A DNA stretch of 64,000 nt from assembly GCF_004359545.1 (NCBI RefSeq), contig NZ_SCWB01000010.1, positions 28,904 to 92,903 on the forward strand, written 5' to 3'. Positions 32,751 through 41,057 of this stretch are shown here, piece by piece. A program made the translations under genes and the position numbers. This DNA is from Macrococcus lamae. Lineage in GTDB: Bacteria > Bacillota > Bacilli > Staphylococcales > Staphylococcaceae. Each line of letters opens with the position of its first letter. Positions within the stretch are counted from its first letter, which is position 1. The notes under the pieces are model-generated. The model was not told the origin of the DNA. It ran no database searches and saw only the letters and a list, made by a program, of their open reading frames with translations.

Positions 32751-34838
32751 TTACACTACCCCTTTTTTGATGGATTCATTCAGTAATTCCGCTAAATCTT
32801 TCGTCTGAACATGGTCACTCACTTCCAATGCTTTCGTACCGTCAGAAATCATCGTCAGACAGAACGGGCAGGCTGTGGCGATTGTCGTCGCATTCGTTCT
32901 GAGCGCCTGCTCTGTACGGTTGACGTTGACGCGTTCCCCTTCTTCTTCTGTCCACATCATACCGCCGCCCGCACCGCAGCACATTGCATCCTGGCGGTTA
33001 CGCTTAATCTCGACGACATTCGCCCCGATGGATTCAAGCAATTGACGCGGCGCGCTGTAAATATCATTGTAGCGGCCGAGATAGCACGAGTCGTGATAAG
33101 TGATGGTCTCGTCAAGCGATTCTCCCGGCTGAAGACGCCCGTCTGCTATCAGCTCCGCAAGCAACTCGGTATGATGTCTGACTTCTATATTCAGTCCGAA
33201 GTCAGGATATTCATTTTTAAACGTATGATAAGCATGTGGGTCAATGGTGACGAGCTTAGTCGCGCCTGTTTTCTCAATATCTTTGACGTTCTTCTCCGCG
33301 AGCTCCTGGAACAGGAACTCATTGCCGAGCCTGCGCACGGTGTCTCCTGAGTTCCGCTCCTTATTACCGAGTATCGCAAACGTGACACCTGCTTTATTCA
33401 GCAGCTCACAGAAACTTGCCGCGATTTTCTGTGAGCGTTTATCAAACGCGCCCATGGATGACACCCAGAACAAATACTCAAAACTCGTGTCGCCCATCTC
33501 TTTGACAGTCGGAATATGAATGTCAGGATAATCATCGCGCCATTTTTCCTTGTCCTTCTTGTTCAGCCCCCACGGATTGCCCTGACGCTCAATATTCTGC
33601 ATGGCCCGCTGTGCATCCGGCTTCATCCGGCCTTCCGTCATCACTAAATAGCGGCGCATATCGATGATTTTGTCGACATGTTCATTCATCACCGGGCATT
33701 GGTCCTCACAGTTTCGGCACGTCGTGCACGCCCATAACTCATCTTCTGTGACCACTTCTCCGACCATCTGCGGATTGTACAGCTCGCTCGGCGCTGAACT
33801 TACTGCCAGCTGGTTACCGAGCGTATTTGAAAACATCGGCGCTGGTACCCATGGAGATTTTCTCGTAACTGCAGCGCCGGTCATCGTCAGGTGATCGCGC
33901 AGCTTCGTGATGATATGCATCGGCGACAGTGCCTTCCCTGTAATTGATGCAGGACACATATTGGTACAGCGCCCGCATTCTACACAAGCATAGAGATCCA
34001 GCAGCTGCTTATCGGTGAACTGATCGATCTTCGACACGCCGAACGCTGGTTCTTCTGCCTCATCCGCGGTCTCTTCTTCAATGTCAAAATCCAGCTTATC
34101 AAGTTTTCCCGTCGGCCGTGTCCGATTCAAATAGACATTGGCCGGTCCGGCAATTAAATGTGCATGCTTTGATTGCGGCACGTAGACGAGGAATGACAGT
34201 AAAAACAGTAAGTGCAGCCACCAGAACACAAAAAACAGTGCTGCTGCAGCTGACTGCGGAACAAAACTTAAAGCAGCAGCAATCGTTGATGCGATCGGTT
34301 CCGCAAAGTGAACAGCTGTTTCGCCGTGCCAGATGAGCTGCATCGCGTTAGCAAGCAGCACTGATATCATTAATCCCCCGATAAAAATCAGCACAAGTCC
34401 CGCTTTCCATCCTCTTTTCAGACGCGGCAGTTTTTCGACGTAGCGCCGGTAAAATGCCCAGGCAACAGCCACTAAAATCATCAGTGTGACAAGTTCCTGG
34501 AAAAACGTGAAGAACGGATAGACCGGTCCGAACGGCAGATGTTTCCCGGGTAATAATCCTTTAATGATCAGATCGATTGCGCCAAACTGCACGAGTAGAA
34601 ATCCATAGAAAAATATCACGTGAATCGTTCCAGATTTCTTATCCTTCAGCAGTTTCTTCTGACCGAACACATTGACAAGTACTTTATTGATACGCTTGTC
34701 ACGTCTTGCATTGAACTCATGTTTCCTGCCGAGCTTAATAAACTCATAACGTGTTCTTACTAAATAAATAAACAAATAAATTGCATAGCCTGTAACAGCC
34801 AAGAACATGATCCAGTTCAAGTAAATCAACTTATCCAT
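32751..34838 (-). CDS. fadF: Iron-sulfur oxidoreductase, FadF/heterodisulfide-reductase family
   Basis: A 695-residue membrane protein. The N-terminal third has about five transmembrane helices (NarI/HdrE-like). Two [4Fe-4S] ferredoxin motifs follow, CVECGRCTNMCP near residue 288 and CTTCRNCEDQCP near residue 380. The C-terminal half has CCG-type domains (HDSCYLGRYNDIY, AMCCGAGGG). This is the architecture of B. subtilis FadF, proposed to pass electrons from acyl-CoA dehydrogenase and ETF to the quinone pool. It is first in the operon, behind a FadR-like operator. Confidence 0.92.
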   Translation of the reverse strand: MDKLIYLNWIMFLAVTGYAIYLFIYLVRTRYEFIKLGRKHEFNARRDKRINKVLVNVFGQKKLLKDKKSGTIHVIFFYGFLLVQFGAIDLIIKGLLPGKHLPFGPVYPFFTFFQELVTLMILVAVAWAFYRRYVEKLPRLKRGWKAGLVLIFIGGLMISVLLANAMQLIWHGETAVHFAEPIASTIAAALSFVPQSAAAALFFVFWWLHLLFLLSFLVYVPQSKHAHLIAGPANVYLNRTRPTGKLDKLDFDIEEETADEAEEPAFGVSKIDQFTDKQLLDLYACVECGRCTNMCPASITGKALSPMHIITKLRDHLTMTGAAVTRKSPWVPAPMFSNTLGNQLAVSSAPSELYNPQMVGEVVTEDELWACTTCRNCEDQCPVMNEHVDKIIDMRRYLVMTEGRMKPDAQRAMQNIERQGNPWGLNKKDKEKWRDDYPDIHIPTVKEMGDTSFEYLFWVSSMGAFDKRSQKIAASFCELLNKAGVTFAILGNKERNSGDTVRRLGNEFLFQELAEKNVKDIEKTGATKLVTIDPHAYHTFKNEYPDFGLNIEVRHHTELLAELIADGRLQPGESLDETITYHDSCYLGRYNDIYSAPRQLLESIGANVVEIKRNRQDAMCCGAGGGMMWTEEEGERVNVNRTEQALRTNATTIATACPFCLTMISDGTKALEVSDHVQTKDLAELLNESIKKGVV

Positions 34839-34865
34839 TCCCTACCCCCTTGACCCTTTGTCACC

Positions 34866-34895
34866 ATTCTACATAATGAATGAACATTCAGTCAA
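34866..34895 (-). promoter_or_regulatory. Promoter of the fadF operon with FadR-like operator
   Basis: On the minus strand, -35 TTGACT (34890-34895), 18-bp spacer, -10 TAGAAT (34866-34871). An imperfect 18-bp palindrome TGAATGAACATTCAGTCA (34877-34894, plus-strand reading) fills the spacer and overlaps the -35. It resembles the TGAATGA-type operator of the Bacillus TetR-family repressor FadR, released by long-chain acyl-CoA. No fadR gene is in the window. Confidence 0.65.
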
Positions 34896-35018
34896 TGGAA
34901 ATCTGAAAATTCTTATATCTTCATTATAATGAGTAATTTCATAAAAATTATAAAAACATTTGAAAAGTCATTCTAATTATTTTAGTTTACTGCTATAATT
35001 AATTTACCTAGGCAACTC

Positions 35019-35053
35019 AAAAAAGGAACGGGACTGCACCCGTTCCTTTTTTT
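35019..35053 (+). terminator. Intrinsic terminator upstream of coaW (leader or short RNA end)
   Basis: A 10-bp GC-rich stem AAGGAACGGG/CCCGTTCCTT, loop ACTGCA, flanked by A and T runs, 60 bp before coaW. No gene on either strand ends here. A TATAAT at 34994-34999 on the plus strand could start a short transcript that stops here. Confidence 0.65.
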
Positions 35054-35113
35054 ATGTACAGAAACATATAATAAGAGGTAGAATAAAAACAAAAACTTGA
35101 GCGAGGTAACGAC

Positions 35114-35926
35114 ATGAAAATAGGGATAGATGCAGGCGGTACATTGATTAAAATTGCTATCGAGGAAGACGGACAGCTGACTTTCAAGAAACAGCCGTCC
35201 GCTGAAATAGAAGAAGTCGCAGCATGGCTGACTACACTGCCGGAAGCTCGCGTTGCACTGACCGGTGGCAAAGCGACTTTTCTCCAGTCATTGATTCCGC
35301 ATGATGCATTCCAGTCAATCGAGTTCGATGCGACGTTCAGAGGCATCCAAAGCTTTCTTGAACAACTTAACATCTCTCTTGATCATTATGTCTTCGCGAA
35401 CGTCGGGACTGGCACATCCATCCACTTTGCAGATGGCGACAACCAGCTGCGTGCTGGTGGAACAGGCGCAGGCGGCGGGATGATTCAAGGGCTCAGCTAT
35501 CTTTTGACAGAACTGACTGATTTCAATGAAGTGACAGAACGGGCATTATCAGGCGACCGCGATAAGATCGACCTTAAAGTCAAGCACATTTATAAAGGCG
35601 ATAAAACGCCGATACCAGGAGACCTGACTGCAGCGAACTTCGGCAACGTGCTGCACAACATGCACGACATGACATTTACTGCGGATGATAAACTGGCAGC
35701 CGTCATGGGCATCGTCGGTGAAACAGTGACGACCATCTCAATTCATGCGGCGCGCGAGTTCAAGACAGAACACGTCGTCTATATCGGCTCATCATTTCTG
35801 AATAATGCACTGCTCCGTGAAGTCGTCATGGATTACACTGTACTGCGCGGCTTCAAGCCCTACTTCATAGAGAACGGTGAATACTCAGGGGCCGTCGGAA
35901 CGATGAGGCTGATGGATGAAAGTTAA
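35114..35926 (+). CDS. coaW: Type II pantothenate kinase
   Basis: Phosphorylates pantothenate in the first step of coenzyme A synthesis. The 270-residue protein is the eukaryote-like type II form typical of staphylococci, insensitive to CoA feedback. Motifs: N-terminal phosphate loop IDAGGTLIKIA, the second nucleotide motif NVGTGTSIHF near residue 95, and GGTGAGGGMIQGL. RBS GAGGT. It is followed after 23 bp by a pentapeptide-repeat gene on the same strand. Confidence 0.95.
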   Translation: MKIGIDAGGTLIKIAIEEDGQLTFKKQPSAEIEEVAAWLTTLPEARVALTGGKATFLQSLIPHDAFQSIEFDATFRGIQSFLEQLNISLDHYVFANVGTGTSIHFADGDNQLRAGGTGAGGGMIQGLSYLLTELTDFNEVTERALSGDRDKIDLKVKHIYKGDKTPIPGDLTAANFGNVLHNMHDMTFTADDKLAAVMGIVGETVTTISIHAAREFKTEHVVYIGSSFLNNALLREVVMDYTVLRGFKPYFIENGEYSGAVGTMRLMDES

Positions 35927-35949
35927 AGAACCACAAGTCCAGCAGTGAA

Positions 35950-36534
35950 GTGATAGAAAATCAGCATGTCGTACTAACTCATGACGGCGGTCGTTGTCAT
36001 TATAAAAACTGCGTCATCACAATAGATGCGGATTTGCGGGAATTAGATGAAATGATTTTTACGGCATGTCAGTTTGAAGGAGATTTCTCGGCGGTCCATG
36101 TGACGGATACAGTGTTTGAGAAATGCCAGCTGATGAATCTGAATTTTGAGAATATCAGCTTCCGCCGCGCTCGTTTCGCCCATTGTCAGATGACCGGCTT
36201 CAGCTGTCATAACGTTCGTATGAAAGATGTCAGTTTTGAAGGCTGTAAGCTCAATCTATTAAACCTTGTCGACAGTCAGCTGGATGGTGTAAAATTCACT
36301 GATTGTGATAAGACAGAAAGTTATTTCTATCATGTTGACCCGAAAAAGTGGCTAATGCATACTTGCCGGCTAACTCGTACGACATTTATTGAAACGCCTC
36401 TCAGCGGACTTAACCTCAGCACCTCCGAAATAGAAGGCATTACAATTCAAGCTGGAGACCTAGTCGGCATTAAAGTGAATCGTTATCAGGCGGCAGATAT
36501 CATCTCCTTATTTGGAATTGAAGTGACTGATTGA
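35950..36534 (+). CDS. Pentapeptide-repeat protein (Qnr-like size)
   Basis: A 194-residue protein built of A(D/N)LXX-like pentapeptides with a central Phe/Leu every fifth residue (for example FEKCQLMNLNFENISF, VSFEGCKLNLLNLVDSQL), expected to form a right-handed quadrilateral beta-helix. The run is interrupted near residues 130-140 (YFYHVDPKKW), and the C-terminus ends ADIISLFGIEV, both as in Qnr-type proteins that mimic DNA and protect gyrase. The GTG start at 35950 has a weak RBS, so translation may depend on coaW. Function unproven. Confidence 0.75.
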   Translation: MIENQHVVLTHDGGRCHYKNCVITIDADLRELDEMIFTACQFEGDFSAVHVTDTVFEKCQLMNLNFENISFRRARFAHCQMTGFSCHNVRMKDVSFEGCKLNLLNLVDSQLDGVKFTDCDKTESYFYHVDPKKWLMHTCRLTRTTFIETPLSGLNLSTSEIEGITIQAGDLVGIKVNRYQAADIISLFGIEVTD

Positions 36535-36568
36535 TGAATGAATGCTAGTTATTGCAATAATTATCTCC

Positions 36569-36699
36569 TGAAGGCCACATTTTTGCAGTTTCTTAAATTC
36601 GGGTTAAGTTCTGGCCTTCAAACGGCTCCTGAAGGCCACATTTTTACAGTTTTTCAAATTCTGATCATGTTCTGGCCTTCAAACAGCTCCTGAAGGCCA
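36569..36699. repeat. 61-bp palindromic repeat, one half and two full units
   Basis: Full 27-bp palindromes TGGCCTTCA-N9-TGAAGGCCA at 36612-36638 and 36673-36699, and the right arm of a third ending at 36577. Spacing is exactly 61 bp each time. Loop is AACGGCTCC or AACAGCTCC. The 34-nt spacer reads C[A/G]TTTTT.CAGTTTTTCAAATTCTG. Between convergent genes. Confidence 0.9.
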
Positions 36700-36725
36700 C
36701 GTTTTTCAATTTTGCTTATAAACAC

Positions 36726-36768
36726 AAAAATTCCCGCAGTCTACACAAGTCTGCGGGAATTAATTTTT
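36726..36768. terminator. Bidirectional terminator
   Basis: Stem AATTCCCGCAG/CTGCGGGAATT with an 11-nt loop, A run on the left and seven T on the right. It serves ldmS on the minus strand and the pentapeptide gene on the plus strand. Confidence 0.85.
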
Positions 36769-37950
36769 TTATTCAGCTGTATTAAAAGTGGTGAATGCCT
36801 TATTTTTCGCTTCAACTTCTTCTTTAGTGCCGTGCCATATGCCGACGAAACGTGAAGGCGTTTCATCTTTCTTGTAGAAATCACCATCGTAATAAGCGAG
36901 CGGGAACAGTTGTCCTGCCTGCACTTCTTCGAGCACGCGTTCAAAAAATCTGCTGTTCTCAATCTCAGAATAATAGCCGAGAAATTTCTTATATTCTCCT
37001 GCCAGAAGATCATTGATAAGCAGCAGTGACGTTGAACCGTTCTGACGGAAGTTCAAGTCGATGGCATAGACGTCACCTTTATCGTCCACCAGCAGATCGA
37101 ATCCTGCAATTCCTCTGTATCCTGCGTCAACGCCGTTCTGCATAATTTCTTTTCCTGCTTCAATGACGCTGTCAGGTACGTGATCGGCTGTGATGTTACC
37201 TTTATATTTACCATACTCGTTCGTTTCCTGAATAGAAGCACCGATATAGCTGAGTCCTAATTCATCGCTGTAAGCATACTGCACGCAGTAATTGGCTTCT
37301 GTCTTGATGAAGTCTTCGATGACAAAGTCACTGGCACTTTCTACTGCACCGATACGCTTCAATGCATTCTTCAGATCTTCATCGTGATAACAGATCATAA
37401 CGCCGTATCCTCCTGCTGTCGGATGGTCATCAGCAGGCTTCAGCACATAAGGAAACTGCCAGTCTTGAAGCCGTTCTGCAAGCTGTTCTGCATGTACGAT
37501 TTCACGCTTCGGCAGAAACTTACCCTTCGTCCATTCTTCCAGGCGCATTTTATTGTTCAGCGCGATGAATGTCTGACGGTCGAGATAAGATGCTTCCGGA
37601 TTCACATATTCTGTTTCATGAGCATATTGAAAGAAGATTTTCTCACCCTTCTGCTCTGCTTCTCTTAACCTTGCGTTATAAGACTGCTCGTCTGTATAAA
37701 CGCGGTAATTTTCAGGAAGTTCAAGTCCCGCAGCTTCAAACAGCTTATTAGTTTTCTCACCGACAGTCGCCTCGTGAAGAATGACCGGCATATCCGCAAT
37801 CAGCAGTTCACGTGCTGTCAGCATGTTGGATTGGTGAAGTTCTGCTGTCAGCCATGGATTTTTACCGAATGACGGACGAGATGTGAAAACTACATGATCA
37901 CCATATAATCGGTGTAGTGTCAGCGGTAGTTTAGCCGTAAAGTTGTTCAT
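36769..37950 (-). CDS. ldmS: ATP-grasp amino-acid ligase, LdmS-like (L-aspartate--L-methionine ligase)
   Basis: A 393-residue ATP-grasp enzyme. The central and C-terminal ATP-grasp regions show PYVLKPADDHPTAGGYGVM (nucleotide-binding Lys and Gly-rich loop), VIEDFIKTEAN and the metal-binding end YAIDLNFRQNGSTS. Staphylococci have an ATP-grasp dipeptide ligase, LdmS, joining aspartate to methionine, in a SAM-riboswitch operon with an M20 peptidase. The same pair and riboswitch are here, so orthology is likely. RBS AAGGGG, 4 bp after the peptidase gene. Confidence 0.8.
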   Translation of the reverse strand: MNNFTAKLPLTLHRLYGDHVVFTSRPSFGKNPWLTAELHQSNMLTARELLIADMPVILHEATVGEKTNKLFEAAGLELPENYRVYTDEQSYNARLREAEQKGEKIFFQYAHETEYVNPEASYLDRQTFIALNNKMRLEEWTKGKFLPKREIVHAEQLAERLQDWQFPYVLKPADDHPTAGGYGVMICYHDEDLKNALKRIGAVESASDFVIEDFIKTEANYCVQYAYSDELGLSYIGASIQETNEYGKYKGNITADHVPDSVIEAGKEIMQNGVDAGYRGIAGFDLLVDDKGDVYAIDLNFRQNGSTSLLLINDLLAGEYKKFLGYYSEIENSRFFERVLEEVQAGQLFPLAYYDGDFYKKDETPSRFVGIWHGTKEEVEAKNKAFTTFNTAE

Positions 37951-37954
37951 TAAT

Positions 37955-39154
37955 TTACCCCTTCAGACGTTGATGCAGCTGTTTGATTTCCTCAAGTACA
38001 GCTGGTTGTGTGATAAGCTCAACTGCCATTGTCGCCATTATACGTGCACCCTGCAGCAATGCACGGTCTCCTTCAGCGCTTGCTGCCGCCTGCTCAAATT
38101 CATATGTGTGACCGATAAGCGTTGACGGACCGATTTTCAGATGCGGATGAATGGTCGGAATGACATGGCTCACATTCCCTGTATCTGTTGACCCGAAACC
38201 AAAATCATCGTGCTGAATCACTTCTCCGTGAAGCGCAGCGTGACGCTCGAATAAGTCGTCAAGCCGGTCATTCAATATAAACTCGTCGACGCCATTTTGA
38301 ATCGGCTTCAGTCTGTACTGTCCACCTGCCATGTCCGCTGCTCCTGCCGCAATGCGCTCCACTTTCTGTGTCAGGACATCCAGATCACGGCGGCTAAGCG
38401 CGCGCGTGTAAAATCTTGCTTTAGTATAATCAGGAACAATGTTGGCACTTGCGCCACCATTTAATATAATACCATGAACTTTATCTTTTGGTTTAATATG
38501 TTGCCGCAGCTGCGCGACCCCGTTGAAGAAGCTGATCATCATATCGAGCGCATTGACTCCGTTGAACGCATTCTCAGAAGCATGCGCGCTTTTTCCGAAA
38601 AATTCTACTTCAAATACGTCGACTGCGAGCGTGGGTACAGTACGATATGATTCGTGTCCCGGGTGAACCATGAGTGCGACGTCACAGTCATCAAACAGCC
38701 CTGCTTTGACGTATGTTGCCTTCGCACTGCCGTTGACCCCGCCTTCTTCTGCCGGTGTGCCGAACACTTTGATCACTCCGCCGATATCATCGATCACTGT
38801 CTTCAAGCTCAGCGCTGCCAGCACGCTGCTCGTCCCGATAATATTATGACCGCATGCGTGACCCAGGTCCGGCAGCGCATCATATTCTGCGAGGAATGCG
38901 ATGACCGGTCCTTCCTTCTCTGCTTCGTAAGTTGCAATAAATCCTGTGTGATGTCCTGCAATATCGCGCACGACATTGAACCCGCCTTTCTCCAGCAGTT
39001 CTGACAATTCCTGCTGCGCGAAGAATTCCTCATTGCCGAGCTCCGGCCGCGCATGAATCGCATGGCTGATATTGATGATTTCCTCCTGATGTGCCGTAAT
39101 AAAGTCTGTAATCTGCTGCGTGTGTTCTGCTGCTATGTTATATTTTGTTGTCAT
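37955..39154 (-). CDS. M20-family metallo-amidohydrolase/peptidase
   Basis: A 399-residue protein of the M20D/AbgB-like group. Zinc ligands and catalytic residues appear in GHACGHNIIGTSS (near residue 98), GTPAEEGGVNGS and the distal HTYEFEQAA. The lid domain is in the middle (about residues 180-300). It is the first gene after the SAM riboswitch, so it should be made when SAM is low. A dipeptidase or N-acyl-amino-acid hydrolase that frees methionine would fit; together with ldmS it could form a store-and-release cycle for methionine dipeptide. Substrate is inferred only from context. Confidence 0.85.
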   Translation of the reverse strand: MTTKYNIAAEHTQQITDFITAHQEEIINISHAIHARPELGNEEFFAQQELSELLEKGGFNVVRDIAGHHTGFIATYEAEKEGPVIAFLAEYDALPDLGHACGHNIIGTSSVLAALSLKTVIDDIGGVIKVFGTPAEEGGVNGSAKATYVKAGLFDDCDVALMVHPGHESYRTVPTLAVDVFEVEFFGKSAHASENAFNGVNALDMMISFFNGVAQLRQHIKPKDKVHGIILNGGASANIVPDYTKARFYTRALSRRDLDVLTQKVERIAAGAADMAGGQYRLKPIQNGVDEFILNDRLDDLFERHAALHGEVIQHDDFGFGSTDTGNVSHVIPTIHPHLKIGPSTLIGHTYEFEQAAASAEGDRALLQGARIMATMAVELITQPAVLEEIKQLHQRLKG

Positions 39155-39192
39155 AAGTGATTTCCTTCCTGTCCCACTACTATCAAGAAAGC

Positions 39193-39230
39193 AAAAGAGA
39201 CATTCCTAAAAGATAAGGAATGTCTCTTCT
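39193..39230 (-). terminator. SAM-riboswitch terminator hairpin
   Basis: On the minus strand, perfect 12-bp stem AAGAGACATTCC/GGAATGTCTCTT, then TTTGCTTTCTT. It follows directly after the aptamer and precedes the M20 gene. Confidence 0.85.
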
Positions 39231-39231
39231 T

Positions 39232-39328
39232 CTTATCTTCCAGCATGACTGCTGTAGGAGTTAGCACCTTACCAAAGGGCAGGTTGCTGGACGTCATAGG
39301 GCCTTTCCCTCGATCCGTCTTGATAAGT
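39232..39328 (-). ncRNA. SAM-I (S-box) riboswitch aptamer
   Basis: Read on the minus strand, the leader has the S-box order: P1 CTTATC...GATAAG, then GATCGAGGGAAAGGCCC, the ATGACG and CAGCAACC core, CCCTTTGG hairpin, AAGGTGCTAA and a final TCCTACAGCAG...GCTGG stem. This matches the SAM-I consensus at each conserved core element. Bound SAM should favour the terminator just downstream, shutting off the M20-ldmS operon when SAM is plentiful. Confidence 0.95.
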
Positions 39329-39347
39329 GATTTAATTGTTATTGATT

Positions 39348-39376
39348 ACTATATAATTTCTGAGAAGATCCGTCAA
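39348..39376 (-). promoter_or_regulatory. Promoter of the SAM-riboswitch operon
   Basis: On the minus strand, -35 TTGACG (39371-39376), 17-bp spacer, -10 TATAGT (39348-39353), about 20 bp before the aptamer. Confidence 0.8.
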
Positions 39377-39386
39377 CCATTTCATT

Positions 39387-41057
39387 TCACTCTGATGCCC
39401 GGAATTTTTTAATAGCAGGCAGGTAGATTCTGAACCGTGTCCCTGCCACTGAACTTTCCACTTCTATATGACCCCCGTGTCCTTTGACAATCTGCCGGGC
39501 AATGGCAAGACCGAGACCCGAGCCGTTATGGTCGGACGTTGTATTCGTTCCTCTGTAATAGTGATCGAATATATAAGGGAGATCTTCTTTCTTAATGCCA
39601 CTGCCGTTATCTGCGATTGAAATAATGAGCTGATGATCTGCTACAGTTGTATTGATCCAGACTTCAACAGAATCGTTATGCACAAAGGCATTCGAGATGA
39701 TATTAAGCAGCACTCGCTTCATTCTTTCCCGGTCAATATGAACGACCGCATCCGTCTGATTGACATAGCGGAGACCTGGCTGGTTATAATGGACAACAAA
39801 ATCATTGATGTACGGGACGATACGTGTTTCTTCCTTATTGAAATCCAGCACTTCACTTTTCAGCTGATAGGTCATATTCAGATCTTTGATCAATGTATCG
39901 ATATACAGCGCCTTGTCTTCTATGATCTGTGCAAACTGCTGCCGTTCTTCAGCAGAAATCTCTATATCACTTGTCAAAAGCTTGCTGTAGCCATATATGG
40001 AACTAAGCGGCGTCTTCAAGTCATGACTGATGCCTGCAATCCATTCTTCACGCAGCTTACCGATTCGCTCCTGATACTGCTCGTCCTGCCGAAGCTTTGT
40101 CGTCAGATCCTTGATGGAATCATCAACAGAAGTATACACCCGGTATTTTCGACGCAACCGATCACGGCGGTAAATCTTATCATTATATGGCACCGCGTAA
40201 TTCCCGTTCTGCAGCATTTTCACCCAGTCGACAAAGTGCACGAGCGGTCTGGTCAGCCGGTGTCCGACCAGCAGCGCAAGTGCAAGGATAATACCAAATA
40301 TGACAACCGAGAACAACAAATAGCCGATGAAGAAGTTTTTCAAGCCATTAATAAACGCTTCGTCTTTAAACGCACCATTGTCATCGAAGATAATCTGCTT
40401 ATCCAGTACTCTCGGATTCTTTTCGACTAATAAGTAATAATTACCGTCCCGCATCGTTTCACGGATGTTATATTCATTGAAGTTATCACCGTTTAAATCC
40501 TGAAACCATGCTTTCTCTACAAGATTCGTCGAGAAACTGCCATGAACTTTCTTCAGTTCAGCTGCTCTCGAGCTTTGAACGAACAGACCGATTTCGTGCA
40601 TATCCATATAACGCTTCAATGCTGCGTCCTGTCTCAAATCAAACATTTCGGCGGCCTTGACAATCGGTTTCCGGTTGATCAGTACAGCCTGCCGGTCAGG
40701 TGTAAGCGACCACGAGGTCACGTCCTGAATATAGTACCAGTACAGGCCGTGCAGTTTTTCACCGTTCTGATTAAAAATCTTCAAGATGGTGCCGTCACTG
40801 TCTCTTATGACGAGCATGCTTTTATTTTTCTTCAGTGCCACGGCGAGCGGCTCCGTAATAGAGATTTTTTCATCCTCCACGTTAATCAGTGATTGCATTG
40901 TTGATGTCGATTCAGTCGACAGATCGCCGGTGAGAAGCGTACCATTCCACCGTATTATCAAATAGATGAACAATGCGATAATCGCAATATTGATCAGCAC
41001 ATAGAGCAGCAAAAAGTAATTGATGAATCGCCACGTGAACTTCCGTTCGATGCTCAT
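39387..41057 (-). CDS. Sensor histidine kinase (HAMP-containing)
   Basis: A 556-residue membrane kinase. TM1 at about residues 13-35, a large extracellular sensor region (about 36-245), TM2 near 247-270, a HAMP-like linker, then HisKA with H-box WIAGISHDLKTPLSSIYGY (near residue 348) and HATPase with N-box NIISNAFVHN, G1 DNGSGIKKED and G2 GSGLGLAIARQ. The start overlaps the regulator stop by 4 bp (ATGA), so the pair is co-translated. The extracellular domain matches no sensor I recognise. Confidence 0.92.
   Translation of the reverse strand: MSIERKFTWRFINYFLLLYVLINIAIIALFIYLIIRWNGTLLTGDLSTESTSTMQSLINVEDEKISITEPLAVALKKNKSMLVIRDSDGTILKIFNQNGEKLHGLYWYYIQDVTSWSLTPDRQAVLINRKPIVKAAEMFDLRQDAALKRYMDMHEIGLFVQSSRAAELKKVHGSFSTNLVEKAWFQDLNGDNFNEYNIRETMRDGNYYLLVEKNPRVLDKQIIFDDNGAFKDEAFINGLKNFFIGYLLFSVVIFGIILALALLVGHRLTRPLVHFVDWVKMLQNGNYAVPYNDKIYRRDRLRRKYRVYTSVDDSIKDLTTKLRQDEQYQERIGKLREEWIAGISHDLKTPLSSIYGYSKLLTSDIEISAEERQQFAQIIEDKALYIDTLIKDLNMTYQLKSEVLDFNKEETRIVPYINDFVVHYNQPGLRYVNQTDAVVHIDRERMKRVLLNIISNAFVHNDSVEVWINTTVADHQLIISIADNGSGIKKEDLPYIFDHYYRGTNTTSDHNGSGLGLAIARQIVKGHGGHIEVESSVAGTRFRIYLPAIKKFRASE

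Noticed and set aside
39633..40430. Long open frame opposite the histidine kinase gene
   Set aside because: Shadow of a well-supported gene; no RBS and no recognisable domain.
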